Below are positions 21,600 through 32,918 of a DNA stretch of 64,000 bases, one piece after another. How positions within the stretch are numbered: the stretch's first letter is position 1; every line of letters starts with the position of its first letter. Origin of the DNA: Hyparrhenia diplandra (lineage: Eukaryota > Streptophyta > Magnoliopsida > Poales > Poaceae). Position numbers and translations under genes: made by a program. The notes below the pieces were generated by a model, which saw only the letters and a program-made list of their open reading frames with translations, made no database searches and was not told where the DNA came from. The stretch covers positions 62,001 to 126,000 of the forward strand of contig JADLZK010013158.1 in NCBI GenBank assembly GCA_015847255.1, in the 5' to 3' direction.

Positions 21600-23184
21600 C
21601 TAGTAAATATGCCGCATGCGTTGCTACGGGTTATTTTAAATTAAATTAAAACGCCACATCATTTTTTAATTGTTGTAATGCACGATGGAATTGAATATAA
21701 TCAGTAAAAGCTGAAGATGGTTGAAAGCAATTTTTTTTTTTTGATCCTTTTTTTCTGACTAAACAAAAGTACTATTACAAAGGAATTCGTACTTATAAAA
21801 CTAACTTGATATCTCTCTAATTTATTTTTAAGCAACTCTAGGACTCTTAAATATTAATCTATATAAGTAACTCCTAATATAAAATTAACTTTAGTTTTTT
21901 TTCTAATACATCTATCTTCACCAGTAAATTGTCTTTCAAAGATGTTTCTATCATTATTTGAGCACATAAGTCATCATCTGTCAATGTATAATCTGCATAT
22001 AATTCAATATCGGTTAGCTTTTTCATTTGCAATATAATCAAATTTCTACGTTCCAAAAATAAGGTATAAATTTAATAATTACCTTGTGGTAGATAGTTAT
22101 ACGTATCATCAACATTGCTTTTTTTGTTTCTTTTTCTTCCACCAATTGAAGTTTTTCTTCTGTAATCTGCTTATCTTCCGATTCAGAAGAGAATGTCTCT
22201 ATGGTTTGCGATGCATCCTTGTTCACTGGATCAACAATATTAACTTCCTCTGAATGTTTTCAGAATCTGAAGATAATGTCTCTCTGGTTGGCGATGCAGC
22301 TGTAGCCATTGTGTCAACCTTTTTCATTGTATCGAATTCCAACAGATCAAACTCCGATCATCAAAACTCTCAGCAGTGCTTGATCCAACCTTGTGCTCCA
22401 TTATTTCTATAAAAACAACCAATTAAATAATTTAATCAATCAACATTATTTAACTGCACTATCGTATATTCAAGCAAACGGCAGTCGAGGGTTTTGGTAC
22501 CTTGCTTTTGATTGTGCAATGGAAGTCGATCCAGCGGAACGATGAGGAAGATGTCGTCGAATTTGTTGCCGAGTTGTTTTTTTCTCACCTTTCGGTCTCC
22601 AAGGCAGCACACAACTCTTCTGGAGGAGATTATCTGCTACGTGTTCTGTGAAATCAACAAAAATAGGGTCTTTAATATATATAGATAAGATTCACAAAAG
22701 CTAAGGAAGGATTCTTTTGTTTACTAACCCGAGTTCTTTTCGTCTTTGATTTGGATTCGATCCAAACTCGCTATGGAAATCGGGGAATTTTGGCGTTGCT
22801 GTGTCGGACACTGAAGGTAATCAAAGTTGATGTCGGAAGGCAAATTGGCTTTTGGGCAGAGCGGGGAAGTCCGTGTTGAACTCATAGAGGCACGAGGCGT
22901 TTGGTTGCAGCGTTCTAGCTGATCTTGGACACAGAGGGATGGAAGGTGAACGCTGAGATGTGATTGTGTGCGCTGCGTGCTGCGGCTCTACTCGGACACG
23001 GAGTGAGGAAGGCGAAAGCGTTGTGCGGCGTTTGTGTACGGCGTCTCCGCGTAGGATAGGAAACGTACGTATCGGGTCAGACTAATATGGTAGACACGGA
23101 ACGTTTTTAGAAAAAAGGGTGAGAAATTTTGGTGGACCAAAATTTTGGTGACTGAAATTTCCTCGTTTTATTAGTAGGTATAGG
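21600..23184 (-). mobile_element. Non-autonomous Helitron
   Basis: Read on the minus strand it begins CCTATACCTACTAATAAAAC (one base from a TC start) and ends ACCCGTAGCAACGCATGCGG, then CATATTTACTAG. The end is thus a GC hairpin-like segment just before CTAG, as expected for grass Helitrons. It sits between A (21,599) and T (23,185) with no target duplication, the Helitron rule. The empty site is present in copy beta near 18,581-18,597 (tgcacttgtatgattagtac). The interior is AT-rich with only short open frames (minus strand 22,226-21,874, e.g. TFSSESEDKQITEEK). No Rep/helicase is seen. Confidence 0.85.
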
Positions 23185-23814
23185 TTATTAGTACCTTGCG
23201 CTCTGTTCCCCTGGTTGGTGGCGGCCGGCCCGTGATTTGCTTGACTCTGTGTGGCCACGCCGGTCAAGGTCTCCTCCACTGCAGGGCTGCCAGCTTTATT
23301 GGTCGCCTCCATTTGCCTCGTGCTGAGTGAGGATCGGCCGTGGTGGTCTGCTGGATGGCTTTTGTTTTGGAGACGCATGCAGTAACTATGCGGTGTAACA
23401 AGCAACAATGGAGCTCAGTCCATGCCCATCCATTTTTTTACTTGTGTGACTATGTGTTGGTGATGACATGAGGATGATGAAAATGCGTGGAAGAAAGCTT
23501 ACTTGTTCCCAATCCCCCAATTTCGTCGACAGATAACAAATTGTGATGAGGCGAGTCTCGTCGAGATGGAGCTGATGTGCTCAAATAGCCTGACTACAGT
23601 CCTGTAGCAGAGGAACTTTGCAGGGACATATTATGTACATATACAGGTGGCAGACGTACGCGGTACGCCTAAAATCTGGCTCTGCACAACTTGAGAAATC
23701 CGCTTGCAGAGAAATCGAACTCGATTAGCGGCAGATCACGGCACCCACGCATCTGCAAGCCTACAGGATAGAATCCTCTGTGAAGTGTTGAGCTTGGTTG
23801 GCATCATCATGCGT

Positions 23815-24125
23815 AGGCCAGAACTAACTACAACTACTGACAGTAGCACTTGCAACACCCCTCTGCAGTTTGTCTACCGTCAGCAGAGTTGCTAGTGGAG
23901 AACAGAGCAGCGCATCCACTGAACAGGAGTGTTACTCTGTGTGTCACAAACTGCAGGTACACACTCGACGCCGACTTGGACCTTTGCATGGGCACCCTCC
24001 ACGGAACGAGCGACTGATCGGACCATCGCCGCCTCTCTGGAGCAGGGCAGGAGAAAAGGCAAAGAAAAATATGTTCCATTTGATGAAACGCCGCGCTGCT
24101 GTTAGCATCGAGTGAAGCCCAGCCG
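23815..24125. repeat. NLR 3'-flank repeat R1, copy 4
   Basis: Close match to copy 3 (gtcagcagagttgctagtgg near 23,879; gacttggacctttgcatggg near 23,972). Confidence 0.75.
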
Positions 24126-24379
24126 CAGGGGGAACGCGGGTAAGTGACGGGCCAGCCCTTTGTTGGCGTGAGTTGTGAGATGTGTTGGCACAAAGCCGAG
24201 TGTTCAGGCCGTGTCCCGTGTGTATAGAAGTAGCACGCTAACATGCGATCGACTACGAGTCTACGACATCGCCCTGTTCATGGTTTGGTTACAGCCGGGT
24301 TACCCGTGAACCAGCCCAAAGCAAACCGTGCGTGCGGGTTAGGTATGGGCTGGTTTTCATCGTTTACAGACTGCTGAAC

Positions 24380-25560
24380 CCGAATCAGCCATGAGCACCA
24401 GTCGCCCTGCCAGGACGATATCCCTGCTGGTCTACGCGTGGCTCTCTGGTTCGTTCCAGATTGCAGGGATGGACATTTGGACGACCACAGCTCAGCACAG
24501 GAATCAAGGATACTGATCCGAGGTCGTTGTCCTCCTCAAAGAGCCACGGAGGCGGGGGCCTCTGCTTTCTCGGCACCCCAAAGAGTTGCCGCCAGTCCCT
24601 GCCACCGAGGCGAGGTCGGTGCCAGAGCCGGTGGCGGCAGCTGCATCCGCGTGCCGGCGCGACGCCAAGACGGTGGCTAAGACGGTGGTGACCGGCCATG
24701 GGCAACAGGCAGTGGCGAAGCTAAAAATTATGCATAAAGGGGGCCCGGTTGAAAAGTTTCAACCATATAAGAAAAGAGTGCAACTTATTTTGTATCGGGA
24801 CTAGGCTCTTATTTTTCCAAACTTATTCGGTATTCAACATTTAACCATGCATGTTGTTCTTCGGTGATAGACGATCGTGTTTGTCCACAACGGAGCCAAT
24901 AATTATACATAATTAAAGGGTTGCCTGAAGAAAAATTTGTGAATTTGTGTGGCTTTGTTGTCTAGAAGTCATGAAAAAATATATAACAAAAGCTTTTTAT
25001 TATATCTTTCTAATATAGAATATTAAATTATAAATTACATAAAAAACTCATGTGATGTGGGGGGGCATGGTAGGGGGCATGGCCCCTACCGCCCCTTGGC
25101 TCTCGCCAGCGGCAGGGAAAGCGGCGCACATCGCCAGGTCACCGGGCGGACGGCCGGCCCGTTGACGCCCCCCTCGCCGACCTTGCGGCGCCTTGTTGAA
25201 GTTGTCGGTGCCCTGCTCAATCTCCTTGACACTGTAGCGGCGGTGCCGGACCTCACTTGATTTGTTCTTGCGCTCCCGGCCTCCATGAGCAGCTTCTTCT
25301 CCGTGCTCATCCGCTTCTGCACCTCCATCTCCGCGATCTGCTGCGATGCCTTCACCGCCTTTGTGTTCTCCCGCTCAATCATCGCCATGGCCAAGTCCTT
25401 CGTCACCCACGAGTCATGTGTCTTCTACTCCTCCTCCATCTTCCACCGCGCACTGCAGCTCCATGGCCTTCTGCTTGGCCATCAGCGCCTCCTAGCAGGC
25501 CGTGCTGTACATGTCCAGCGTCGCCTGCCCTGTGAATGCTATGTTCATTTTGCGGGGATG
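24380..25560 (-). pseudogene. Gene-like scrap, split by a small element; identity uncertain
   Basis: A GC-rich, codon-like stretch in an AT-rich region. On the minus strand, 25,406-25,250 reads TKDLAMAMIERENTKAVKAS then QQIAEMEVQKRMSTEKKL, a charged helical segment. It resembles the C-terminal tails of plant Myb/SANT-like or NAM-associated proteins, but this is only a resemblance. Upstream (25,540-25,410) the reading LDMYSTA...EALMAKQKAMELQC contains stops. The part at 24,380-24,705 has open frames on both strands with no recognisable domain. The stretch between (24,709-25,112) looks like a transposon. No product is expected. Confidence 0.4.
24709..25112. mobile_element. Candidate non-autonomous element inside the GC-rich scrap
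   Basis: Left end ggcagtggcgaagcta and right end ggctctcgccagcggcag are imperfect inverted repeats of the type seen in repetitive grass elements with a TGGCG...CGCCA terminus. The AT-rich interior interrupts the GC-rich scrap. The target duplication could not be settled. Confidence 0.45.
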
Positions 25561-25690
25561 CCCTTGTCTTCATATCCTGCAGTTCCACTGGACTCGAGGA
25601 GGCTCTTGCTGACATTGAATATCAGAACAGATACATCACCGACCGCTACTGCAGTAATTTTGAGATGTTCTCATGGTGGATGTCAGCATG
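25530..25690. repeat. Arm of an inverted duplication (partner 20,331-20,520)
   Basis: See partner; cttgtcttcatatcctgca and aggctcttgctgacat are in opposite orientation to 20,331-20,520. Confidence 0.7.
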
Positions 25691-25779
25691 TCGTAGTCAG
25701 CCTGTTCATAGTCTCGGTTACAGCATTTACAGGGGGCCCCTACTTGAGTCCCCACAGGGCCCCAACTATAGACCTGAAA

Positions 25780-25955
25780 TTTGCTGGCACAACAGATTTC
25801 ACCCCAGAGCCAACAAATTTGTTGTTTCACGCCAGCGCCCCCATCTCACCTTGCGTAACGTGAGGGGCATAGGGGGCTCTGGCGTGACCCAACAAATTTG
25901 GATGCGAGGTGGGATGGGGGCTCTGGCGTGACCCAACAAATTTGTTGAACTAAGG
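25780..25955. repeat. Short repeat cluster around caacaaatttgttg
   Basis: A unit ggggctctggcgtgacccaa + caaatttg occurs near 25,873 and 25,917. A partly inverted version (caacaaatttgttgtttcac then gccagcgcccc) lies near 25,812. No known family. Confidence 0.55.
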
Positions 25956-26949
25956 TAAGCCTACACTGCTTAGCTTAGAAAAATGTATCATACAATTGGG
26001 TAAAGTGATTGGTTATAAGAATCATGGAAGCATTTTTTTATGCCGGTAATCACAGAAGTAGTTTGTTCAGACGATCAACCCATCATTACTTGAAGATCTT
26101 GACTGAGTAAGGCCAATGAAATTTTAAGGCCACAGCTTTAGAAACCAATATATAGATAACAGAGGACTCTCAGTCTTTGTTGATCAAACTACGATAAAGT
26201 GTAAAAAGTTTGGTTAAACTACGATAAACCAATTAAAAGCTTGATTGAGTCGATAGGCTTAACTCATAATTTTGCAGACAATAAGAATAATCACTAGTCA
26301 ATCCGAGATATTAGAACAAGGATAGATATACCTGCATATGGTTACCTACAGGTTGGAATTGGATGCAAGTTTTTCTGATCCCAATTCTATGTTGTCCAAA
26401 GGAAACTGGTGCTCAGTGAATCATCAAACTTCTGCAATCTCTATGTGATCAGAACGTGCAAATATAGCATGTTTTTGGAAAAAAAAATTGAAGAATGACA
26501 TCGTAACTGTTTCTTGATTAACTTGATCCCCTGGAGGTTTCCGCGGCAATCAGCACTTCATGTGCATCTTAGAGCTGGAGGAACTAACAGCAGTCCGATC
26601 CAGATGTGTCCATGTGACTTTTTGGTCTGAGAGTAAAAAAAAAAAAAAAGGAATGAACTAAGAGAATGATAGGAACAAGTCTGAAACCTTTATGGATTAA
26701 CTGATTTAAAGTTTTGCTTACCAAACTGAAAGTGAAACGGATGCAGAGAACCAGGTGAGTTCTCGGAATGTGAAAACTGAAAGCCAATACAGAAGTGCCT
26801 ACTGAATCGTGTTTTCTGTTTCTCGTCTCAATTGCAGAAAATATTTTTGACGGCAAATTGCAGAAAATATTGATAGCTAGCCATGGGGCCTCTCCAGCTC
26901 TCAGTTTCATGGGGCCTCTCCGGCCATGGGGCCGTAATACTAGTTTAGA
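25956..26949. other. Intergenic, no gene seen
   Basis: AT-rich non-coding sequence with an A-rich tract near 26,635-26,649. A 14-base unit (catggggcctctcc) occurs at about 26,882 and 26,909. Confidence 0.5.
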
Positions 26950-27200
26950 GCTAGCCCAGGTAGCCCCCCGACAGTGCAGAACGCCAAGCTTTGAGCCCAC
27001 CAGACGCATCTTGGTTGCGACTGCAGGCCGCCCAGACCGCGATGCGGCGGCCCTCCTCTGCTACTCCGCCTTGGTCGGCCCTCCGGTTGTCCTGGTTGTC
27101 CTGCCTCTGCGGTTACGCTCCGCCGCCACTGCTGTCCGCGTGAATCGCGACCGCCCTCCAGTTCCTCCTCCTTTGTCTCTCCATGGAGGCTCCGCGGCGG
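26950..27200. repeat. Dispersed repeat R3, copy 2
   Basis: Matches copy 3 in gcgatgcggcgg, ctccgccttggtc and gctccgccgcc. Its boundary with R1 copy 5 lies within 27,200-27,306. Confidence 0.65.
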
Positions 27201-27305
27201 CCTCCGCCTCATGGACATCACTCATCCATACAAGGCAGGTCAGTAAACGAAGGGCTCGCCCAGTGACCATGCAAGGCAGGCACTGATTCATTTCCATCCA
27301 TTAAA

Positions 27306-27960
27306 TGTGGCTGCACTTGTTTATGTACAGAAAACATCTTACTAGAATTACAAACAGTAGCCCTTGCAACACCTCTCTGCATTCTGTCTACTGACAGCAG
27401 CAGAGTTATAAGCGGAAAACAGAGCAACGATCCACTCCATGGAAGGAGCCATGTCGAGGCACCGACTCCTCGTGCAGGACAGGAAGGCCACGATAGTAGC
27501 AAAAGCAGAGCAAGGCAGCTGCGTGGTACCGTAACAATAATGAAACGCAGCGCCGTTATTTGCGTTTAGTGAGGCCCCGCTCAATGCTTGAAATATTTGA
27601 GGTCATGCACATGGTAAACGCCTCAGCAGGACTAAGAGAGGGTGCTCAATTTAATTCAACAATCCAAACTTGAAATGAATGTTTCATCATATAAACGATT
27701 TTATCCACAGAGAATTCCTGAAACAAAATGCACCTTGTACTCTTTGTGTTTTCTGTTCGCTTTCACAGGTGCATGCAGTGATGAATGAGAAAAATTCAGC
27801 ATAGCCAACATCTATGCAGTCATCATGTAAAACGGGTTGTGCTCGGAATTCATGAGCACACTTCACACATATAATAACAGCAAAACGTACGTACATAGTT
27901 GAGCTCCAAACAACAGATGTAGTTCTTGGCACTATGACAGGTTCACAAAAACTGAAATAG
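27306..27960. repeat. NLR 3'-flank repeat R1, copy 5 (longest)
   Basis: Shares cttgcaacacctctctgca, gcaaaagcagagcaaggcag and gcttgaaatatttgaggtca with copy 1, and gatgtagttcttggcac with copy 2. It lies directly downstream (3') of NLR-3 as copy 1 lies downstream of NLR-2. Confidence 0.75.
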
Positions 27961-28338
27961 TCGAGCAGCATTACACTGCTTATTGTGGCTCTTCATCAGC
28001 CATGCATATTCTCCTTCTTTGAGAAGCAGAGCACAACAGTCTGCCACTCCCCGCATCAGCTTGCCATTTCTAGGATTCAGATTGGCTAGCTTGCCTGTCC
28101 TGTCCTGTCCAGCATGGTCCAGACGTCTATGTGTAGACATCTGACGGATAATCTCCCACACAACATCATCAATCACATAACGTTGCAGTCACTTCATCCT
28201 CAACGCCTGAAAGAGAAAAGAAGCAGGGCACGGGTAATTAAAAGCAGCGCAGATAAACATGACACTAAATTTGAAAATCTAGCCAACGGTCATACCTTAC
28301 ATCTTCATAGCCATTTGACTGAGAATCTCAAAACGCGT
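27961..28338. other. 3' flank of NLR-3
   Basis: Non-coding; aligns with 3,111-3,347 downstream of NLR-2. Confidence 0.6.
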
Positions 28339-31300
28339 TCACCATTCCCCGGTGTAGACGTCCATGTAATCTCCGTGCAGCTGTCGGTTCCGCTCTTGGA
28401 GTCCAGGCATCCAATGTGATGAGGAGGCACCTTGCATATCCTCTGTCTGAAACAGCTGGCGCAAGTTGTCTAGCTTCTCAACACACCTCAAGTTAGGACA
28501 CTGATGTACACTCAACTCTCTCACTTCGGGAAGATTTGAGACCCTCTCTAGGCCTTCACAACCAACGATTACAAGGTCCTCTGAGAGGAAACTAAGGTTC
28601 TTCACCACCTTAAGGTTGTGCACATCTCTTAATTGGAGCTCCTTCAAGCTGGTGGCCTCCTGTCCAAGCTGTGGTGGGAGAGCTCTTAGCTTGGGGCAGC
28701 CGACAAGTTGCAAATTCTTCAATCGCGGCAGCAGCTGCATCCTTGGAGGTGGGGCATCCCCCTTTTGATTTGCAACAGCCTCATCCTCTGCTCCTTCCGT
28801 ACCTGCTATTGTTGCTTCTTGTTCTTCTTCAGGAACAAAGGACCACTCCTTCCAGTTGGGCATATCCCGGATGAGCAATGTTTCAAGCTTAGGGAAAGCT
28901 ACTATCTCTGTAGATCTCAGATTACCCACCCCAGAGCCAACAAATTCGAGTCCAATCCTGGTGACTACAGCGGCTCCCTGGATTTTCAGATATTTCAAGT
29001 TGGGGAGTTGACCGATTGGTGGAAGATGCACACAGGATTTGCAATCTATGAGCTGCAAGGATTTCAGCGAAGGAAAATGGGTAGCAGTATCTAGCCAGGT
29101 GGGAAACCTCCGTCCAAAGAAATTCACAAAAACGAGATCCTCCAGGTTGAGTGCAGGGATCAGCAAATCAACAGTTTTCTCAATATTGATTATAACATCT
29201 TCGGATTATAACACCATAGATATAATTTTTTGAGATACCTTTGTTTATTAACAGTGAATCAGTACTACAAGGACCGGCTCTTTGCAGATTAATTAATTCT
29301 AGACTCCTCAAATGCATAAGAGTGTCTAACTCCTCCAAGTTCCATCCATCTTGCATTCTAGCTCTATTAGCAATGTCACGACCAATAGGAAATCCTCCTA
29401 AATTATTGAGGTACTTTAATCTGCCTATTCCATTTGGAACTTGGTTAATTCGTGTGCCATCAAGAGCAAGACTCCTTAAGCTGCATAATCGAGTGACTGC
29501 TGAAGGAATATTGTGCAAACTGGCACACTACTGCAAGTTCAATACCTGGAGGTTTTTTTAAAGAACCAATGGACTCAGGAAGGCAACTTATACTGGTACC
29601 CTGAAGATTCAACAAACGTAGATGAATCAAACTTCCAATATAGTTTGGAATTATTTTTACATTTGAGTCGCTGAGATCCAATACATGAACATACATAAAT
29701 CTTTTGAACGTTGAAGGTTGAATTATTGGTGACTTGTCCCAAAAACATATTATAGTTCTCACTCTGAGCTGTTGATTATCCACATTTGCCAAAACAATCA
29801 TTTCCTTATCTGTTACAAGTGACAAACGCCGTAGTTTAGATACATTTTTTCCTACCAAAAACTGTGGTTCCCCAAAGAAACACTCCTCCTTTGATAAATA
29901 ACGGGCAAGCTGCCTTAATAGATCATGCATTTTGCACCATGTTTGGTCAGCATACGCAGGATCGGGTAATAGAAGGTTCCTTGCGATCAACTCATAGTAG
30001 TACTCTTCTGCTCTATCTTCCATTAGTTGGTTCCCTTGCTTCTCTATAAAGCCTTCAGCAACCCAAAACCTAACAAGACTATCACGTGTCATTGACCAAT
30101 CTTCAGGATACAAACCACAGTAAAGGAAACATTGCTTCAAGTTTTGTGGCAGCTGGTCATAACTCAAGTACAAAGCACCTCTCAGTTCAGCAGGAAGGTT
30201 GCTCATTGACCAAGCATCATTGCTTAGAATCTTCTGCCATTCATTCTCTGTTGTCTCCTTTGTTGCAAGGACACTAGCAATAACCCTAATTGCAAGAGGA
30301 AGGCCACCACATTTATGAACAATCTCAGTTCGGTGTCACGCAAGTTGAGCACTTCGTTTTCATCAAAGATGTTCATACTCTTCTAGAGTAGCTCCCATCC
30401 TACTTCATCTGACAACAATTCAACTCGGTGCATATGTCCAACTCCAATTGTCTTTGCAACCGTATCATGCCGAGTTGTTACTAAAATCATTACTTGAGCT
30501 GTAGCATCAAGTGGAGTTCTTAGCAAATTGGTCCATACATCAGACTCCCACATGTCATCCAACACAAGCAAAATGCTCTTTCCTTCGATGGCTTCTGCAA
30601 GTTTACCTTTGAGCTCTCCAACGCTTTCGCCTTGCTGTTCGTGCACTTTAATATTTCGAAGCAGTTCTTTCAACAAAGCAACTTGAGAGTACTGTTGGGA
30701 AACACATATCCATGCATGTTTCTCAAAGTAACCTTTATGTCTTTCATCATTAAAAAATTTTCTGAGCTAGTGTCGTCTTTCCAACTCCTCCTGTTCCAAC
30801 AATACCTATCTTGTAAGCCTTATCTTTCCTATTGTCCACTGCCAACCTAACTAATCTCCTGGTAGCATGAACAATCCCCTTTCCCACAATATTTGGTTCA
30901 ACAAGGTGGGATGTTTTTCTCTGAACTGAAATGTTGGTTATAGGTTCTTTTTCAAACTTGAATTTTGAACCTAACTCTGCGATCTTCTCTATTCTTTTTG
31001 TTGAGGCTTTTAATTTTTATAGCAATCTCACGACGCGTCCAGGTATTTGAAAAAAACAAGATATAAGGGGAAAACCATTGCATGCAGTTAATTTTCTTGA
31101 TGGCGATGAAAAGTTTTTTCCTAGAAGCTTGCTCGCTTTAAACCTGGCCAAGTCAATAATATTATCAGCATCACACATTGCATCTTTCAGCTCAGCAAGC
31201 CAATTGGTAACTGATAATTCTTCAATCTTTCTGCGATCAGCATCTTTGAGAAAACACTGTATTTGTGTCATTGTTTGCTGCAGGTCACTAAGCTCTTGTT

Positions 31301-31391
31301 TAACACCTAGTATTTGTACTGCTTCACTTGTAATAATCTCTTGGAGTTTTCGGATGCAGGATCCCGCAAAAGGAAATAATAAGGTCCCCAT
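28339..31391 (-). pseudogene. CC-NB-ARC-LRR resistance-protein pseudogene (NLR-3)
   Basis: Start at 31,391 (MGTLLFPFAGSCIRKLQEI), replacing the MATIL start of its paralogues. Domains on the minus strand: coiled coil (NWLAELKDAMCDADNIIDLA near 31,170), P-loop GTGGVGKTT near 30,800, kinase-2 LLVLDDMW near 30,560, RNBS-B MILVTTRHD near 30,480, GLPL region near 30,300, FLYCGLYPED near 30,110, MHDLLRQL near 29,930, and LRRs to a stop at 28,339. Lesions: frameshift near 31,030; one extra base in the A/T run at 30,752-30,757 just after the P-loop; a W-to-TAG change at 30,384-30,386 (WELL stop KSM); frameshift near 30,330; an extra base in the T run at 29,553-29,559 (SLKNLQ lost); deletion and frameshift near 29,200. 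No functional receptor can be made from it as read. Confidence 0.93.
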
Positions 31392-31853
31392 AAAGTGGAT
31401 CCTAGAAGTAGAATCTCCTGTGGAATTAAAAGTGTTTGACAATAAGAACATGTAGTAATCATCTTTTGGAAGTACTTTTAAAATCTCCAGTGGTGCGAGG
31501 AAGAAGTTTAAAGTCAAGTGCCTGAAGAAATACAATGAATAACTAACAAATATCACTCGATGAATTAGTAGGTTTCACCGCTAAGTAAGCAATGTATCTA
31601 AAGCATAGTTACAACTTACAGACTTATCCTCCAGTACTGTAAAGTGGTTGATAATAAGCACTAATCATCCTGTGGAACCAATTCCTGTTGTTGAACCCAT
31701 ATATATCAGTCTGTCACCGAGAGATCGAGAAAAGAAAGGATAAATCACAGTGTGGCTAGAAGTCTTTGTAGCCAGGTTGAATCAATAGCTACAGCTAGAA
31801 CAATAGGGACTTATAAGTAGGCAAGAAGAATCACTGCCATCCGAGAGATACTA
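31392..31853. other. 5' flank of NLR-3
   Basis: AT-rich, non-coding; no promoter element could be assigned with confidence. Confidence 0.45.
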
Positions 31854-32119
31854 GGGCCTTGTTTAGTTACACTTAGAAAGTTAGAATTCGAACTCTGTAG
31901 CACTCCTGTAGCACTTTTCGTTTGTTTGTGGTAAATATTATCCTATCATGGTGTAACTAGGCTCAAAAAGATTCGTCTCGTAATCTACATCTAAACTGTG
32001 CAACTAGTTATTTTTACCTACATTTCATATTCGAACATATGTCTTTTGGTGTATTTAATGTGATGTGATGGAGAGATTGGAGAAACTTGCAACTTGCAAG
32101 GGGTAACTAAACGAGGCCT
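31854..32119. mobile_element. MITE with gggccttgtttagttac ends
   Basis: Left end gggccttgtttagttac, right end gtaactaaacgaggcc, about 266 bases, no coding potential. The ends match a very common grass MITE type. The exact target duplication is unclear (cta or longer). Confidence 0.78.
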
Positions 32120-32477
32120 AGCACTAAATATACCTGATCGATGACAAGACTCTGATTCGTATCATCTGCAGTTCTGTTCTCTCTGCATGTGTATCGACAT
32201 GGCAGAGAGGGATATAACAAGTCTTCTTTATATTAATTAATAGCAGAGGAGTAGCTGAAAACTGGACTGCATCCTCTTGCTTATATAAAACGAATCATAA
32301 TGTAATGAAATCTGGCATTAAAAAATCATTATATTAAACGAATAATAATGAAATCTGGAATTGATAATAACATGCAGGCGTAGACTACAAAGCGTGGTGT
32401 ACATGTACATATTTTAATCCGGTCGGCTGTTTTGGATGAGCATAACAAGCAGCCTATTGGCAGACTGTTGGAATTAA
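32120..32477. other. Intergenic, no gene seen
   Basis: AT-rich. Two near-repeats of cattatattaaacgaa / cttatataaaacgaatcataa lie at 32,278-32,345. Confidence 0.4.
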
Positions 32478-32897
32478 TTAATTTACCAATTCTAGTAAAA
32501 GCTGTCTAGCGACACCTCCGAGAGTCAGTCCAAAGGCCCCCAAAATAAGCAATTGCAAGTTCTGCCGGCGCGGAGCCTTGGTCCCGAACCAAAGCTTGCG
32601 ATATCCACCATGACGACGTATATACGGAATACAAACAGTATAAACGAAGGGATTGTTATACTCCAGGAGCCTCTCCACGTCCGTGATCGACCCCTTGACA
32701 GCATCCAGCGCGCAGAATGGCTCCGCCCATTCTGCGGCGTCGACGACCTTCACCCCACAGATGGCCTTGGTGGCGTACAACCATCTGAGGTGGCCGCCAG
32801 GACGACGTGAGGAGCCCCACGGTGTACCGCCCGAAGAACGGCTTCGTCCCCTTGGAGCACTCCCTGAACGCTTGCTCCAGCGTCTCCAGCACCGCCT
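32478..32897 (-). pseudogene. Tau-class glutathione S-transferase C-terminal scrap
   Basis: GST tau enzymes conjugate glutathione to xenobiotics. The minus strand reads LETLEQAFRECSKGTKPFFG then RYTVGL at 32,892-32,812. After a frame change it reads KAICGVKVVDAAEWAEPFCA then LDAVKGSITDVERLLEYN at about 32,770-32,655. These match in order the helical C-terminal domain of plant tau GSTs (ALETLEQAFRECS..KPFFGG.TVGYLD, then WAERFC...V...PDVERLLEY). The N-terminal thioredoxin-like domain with the catalytic serine is absent. At least one frameshift separates the two blocks. After LEYN the sequence (32,655-32,478) is unrelated and may be other retroelement text. It is an isolated gene fragment, probably carried in by a transposon or duplication. 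Confidence 0.78.
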
Positions 32898-32918
32898 AAG
32901 GTGGCCGCGGTAATACAT

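Larger units (their letters stand above)
21240..24260. repeat. Tandem duplicate gamma of the NLR-flank sequence
   Basis: Partner of copy beta (see 17,909-20,330). It contains the Helitron at 21,600-23,184 and lacks the solo LTR. An A18 tract lies near 21,521. Confidence 0.85.

Noticed and set aside
25086..25406. Intact regulatory protein with a charged helical tail
   Set aside because: The neighbouring reading carries stops and is split by an inserted element; only a scrap of unknown identity can be defended.
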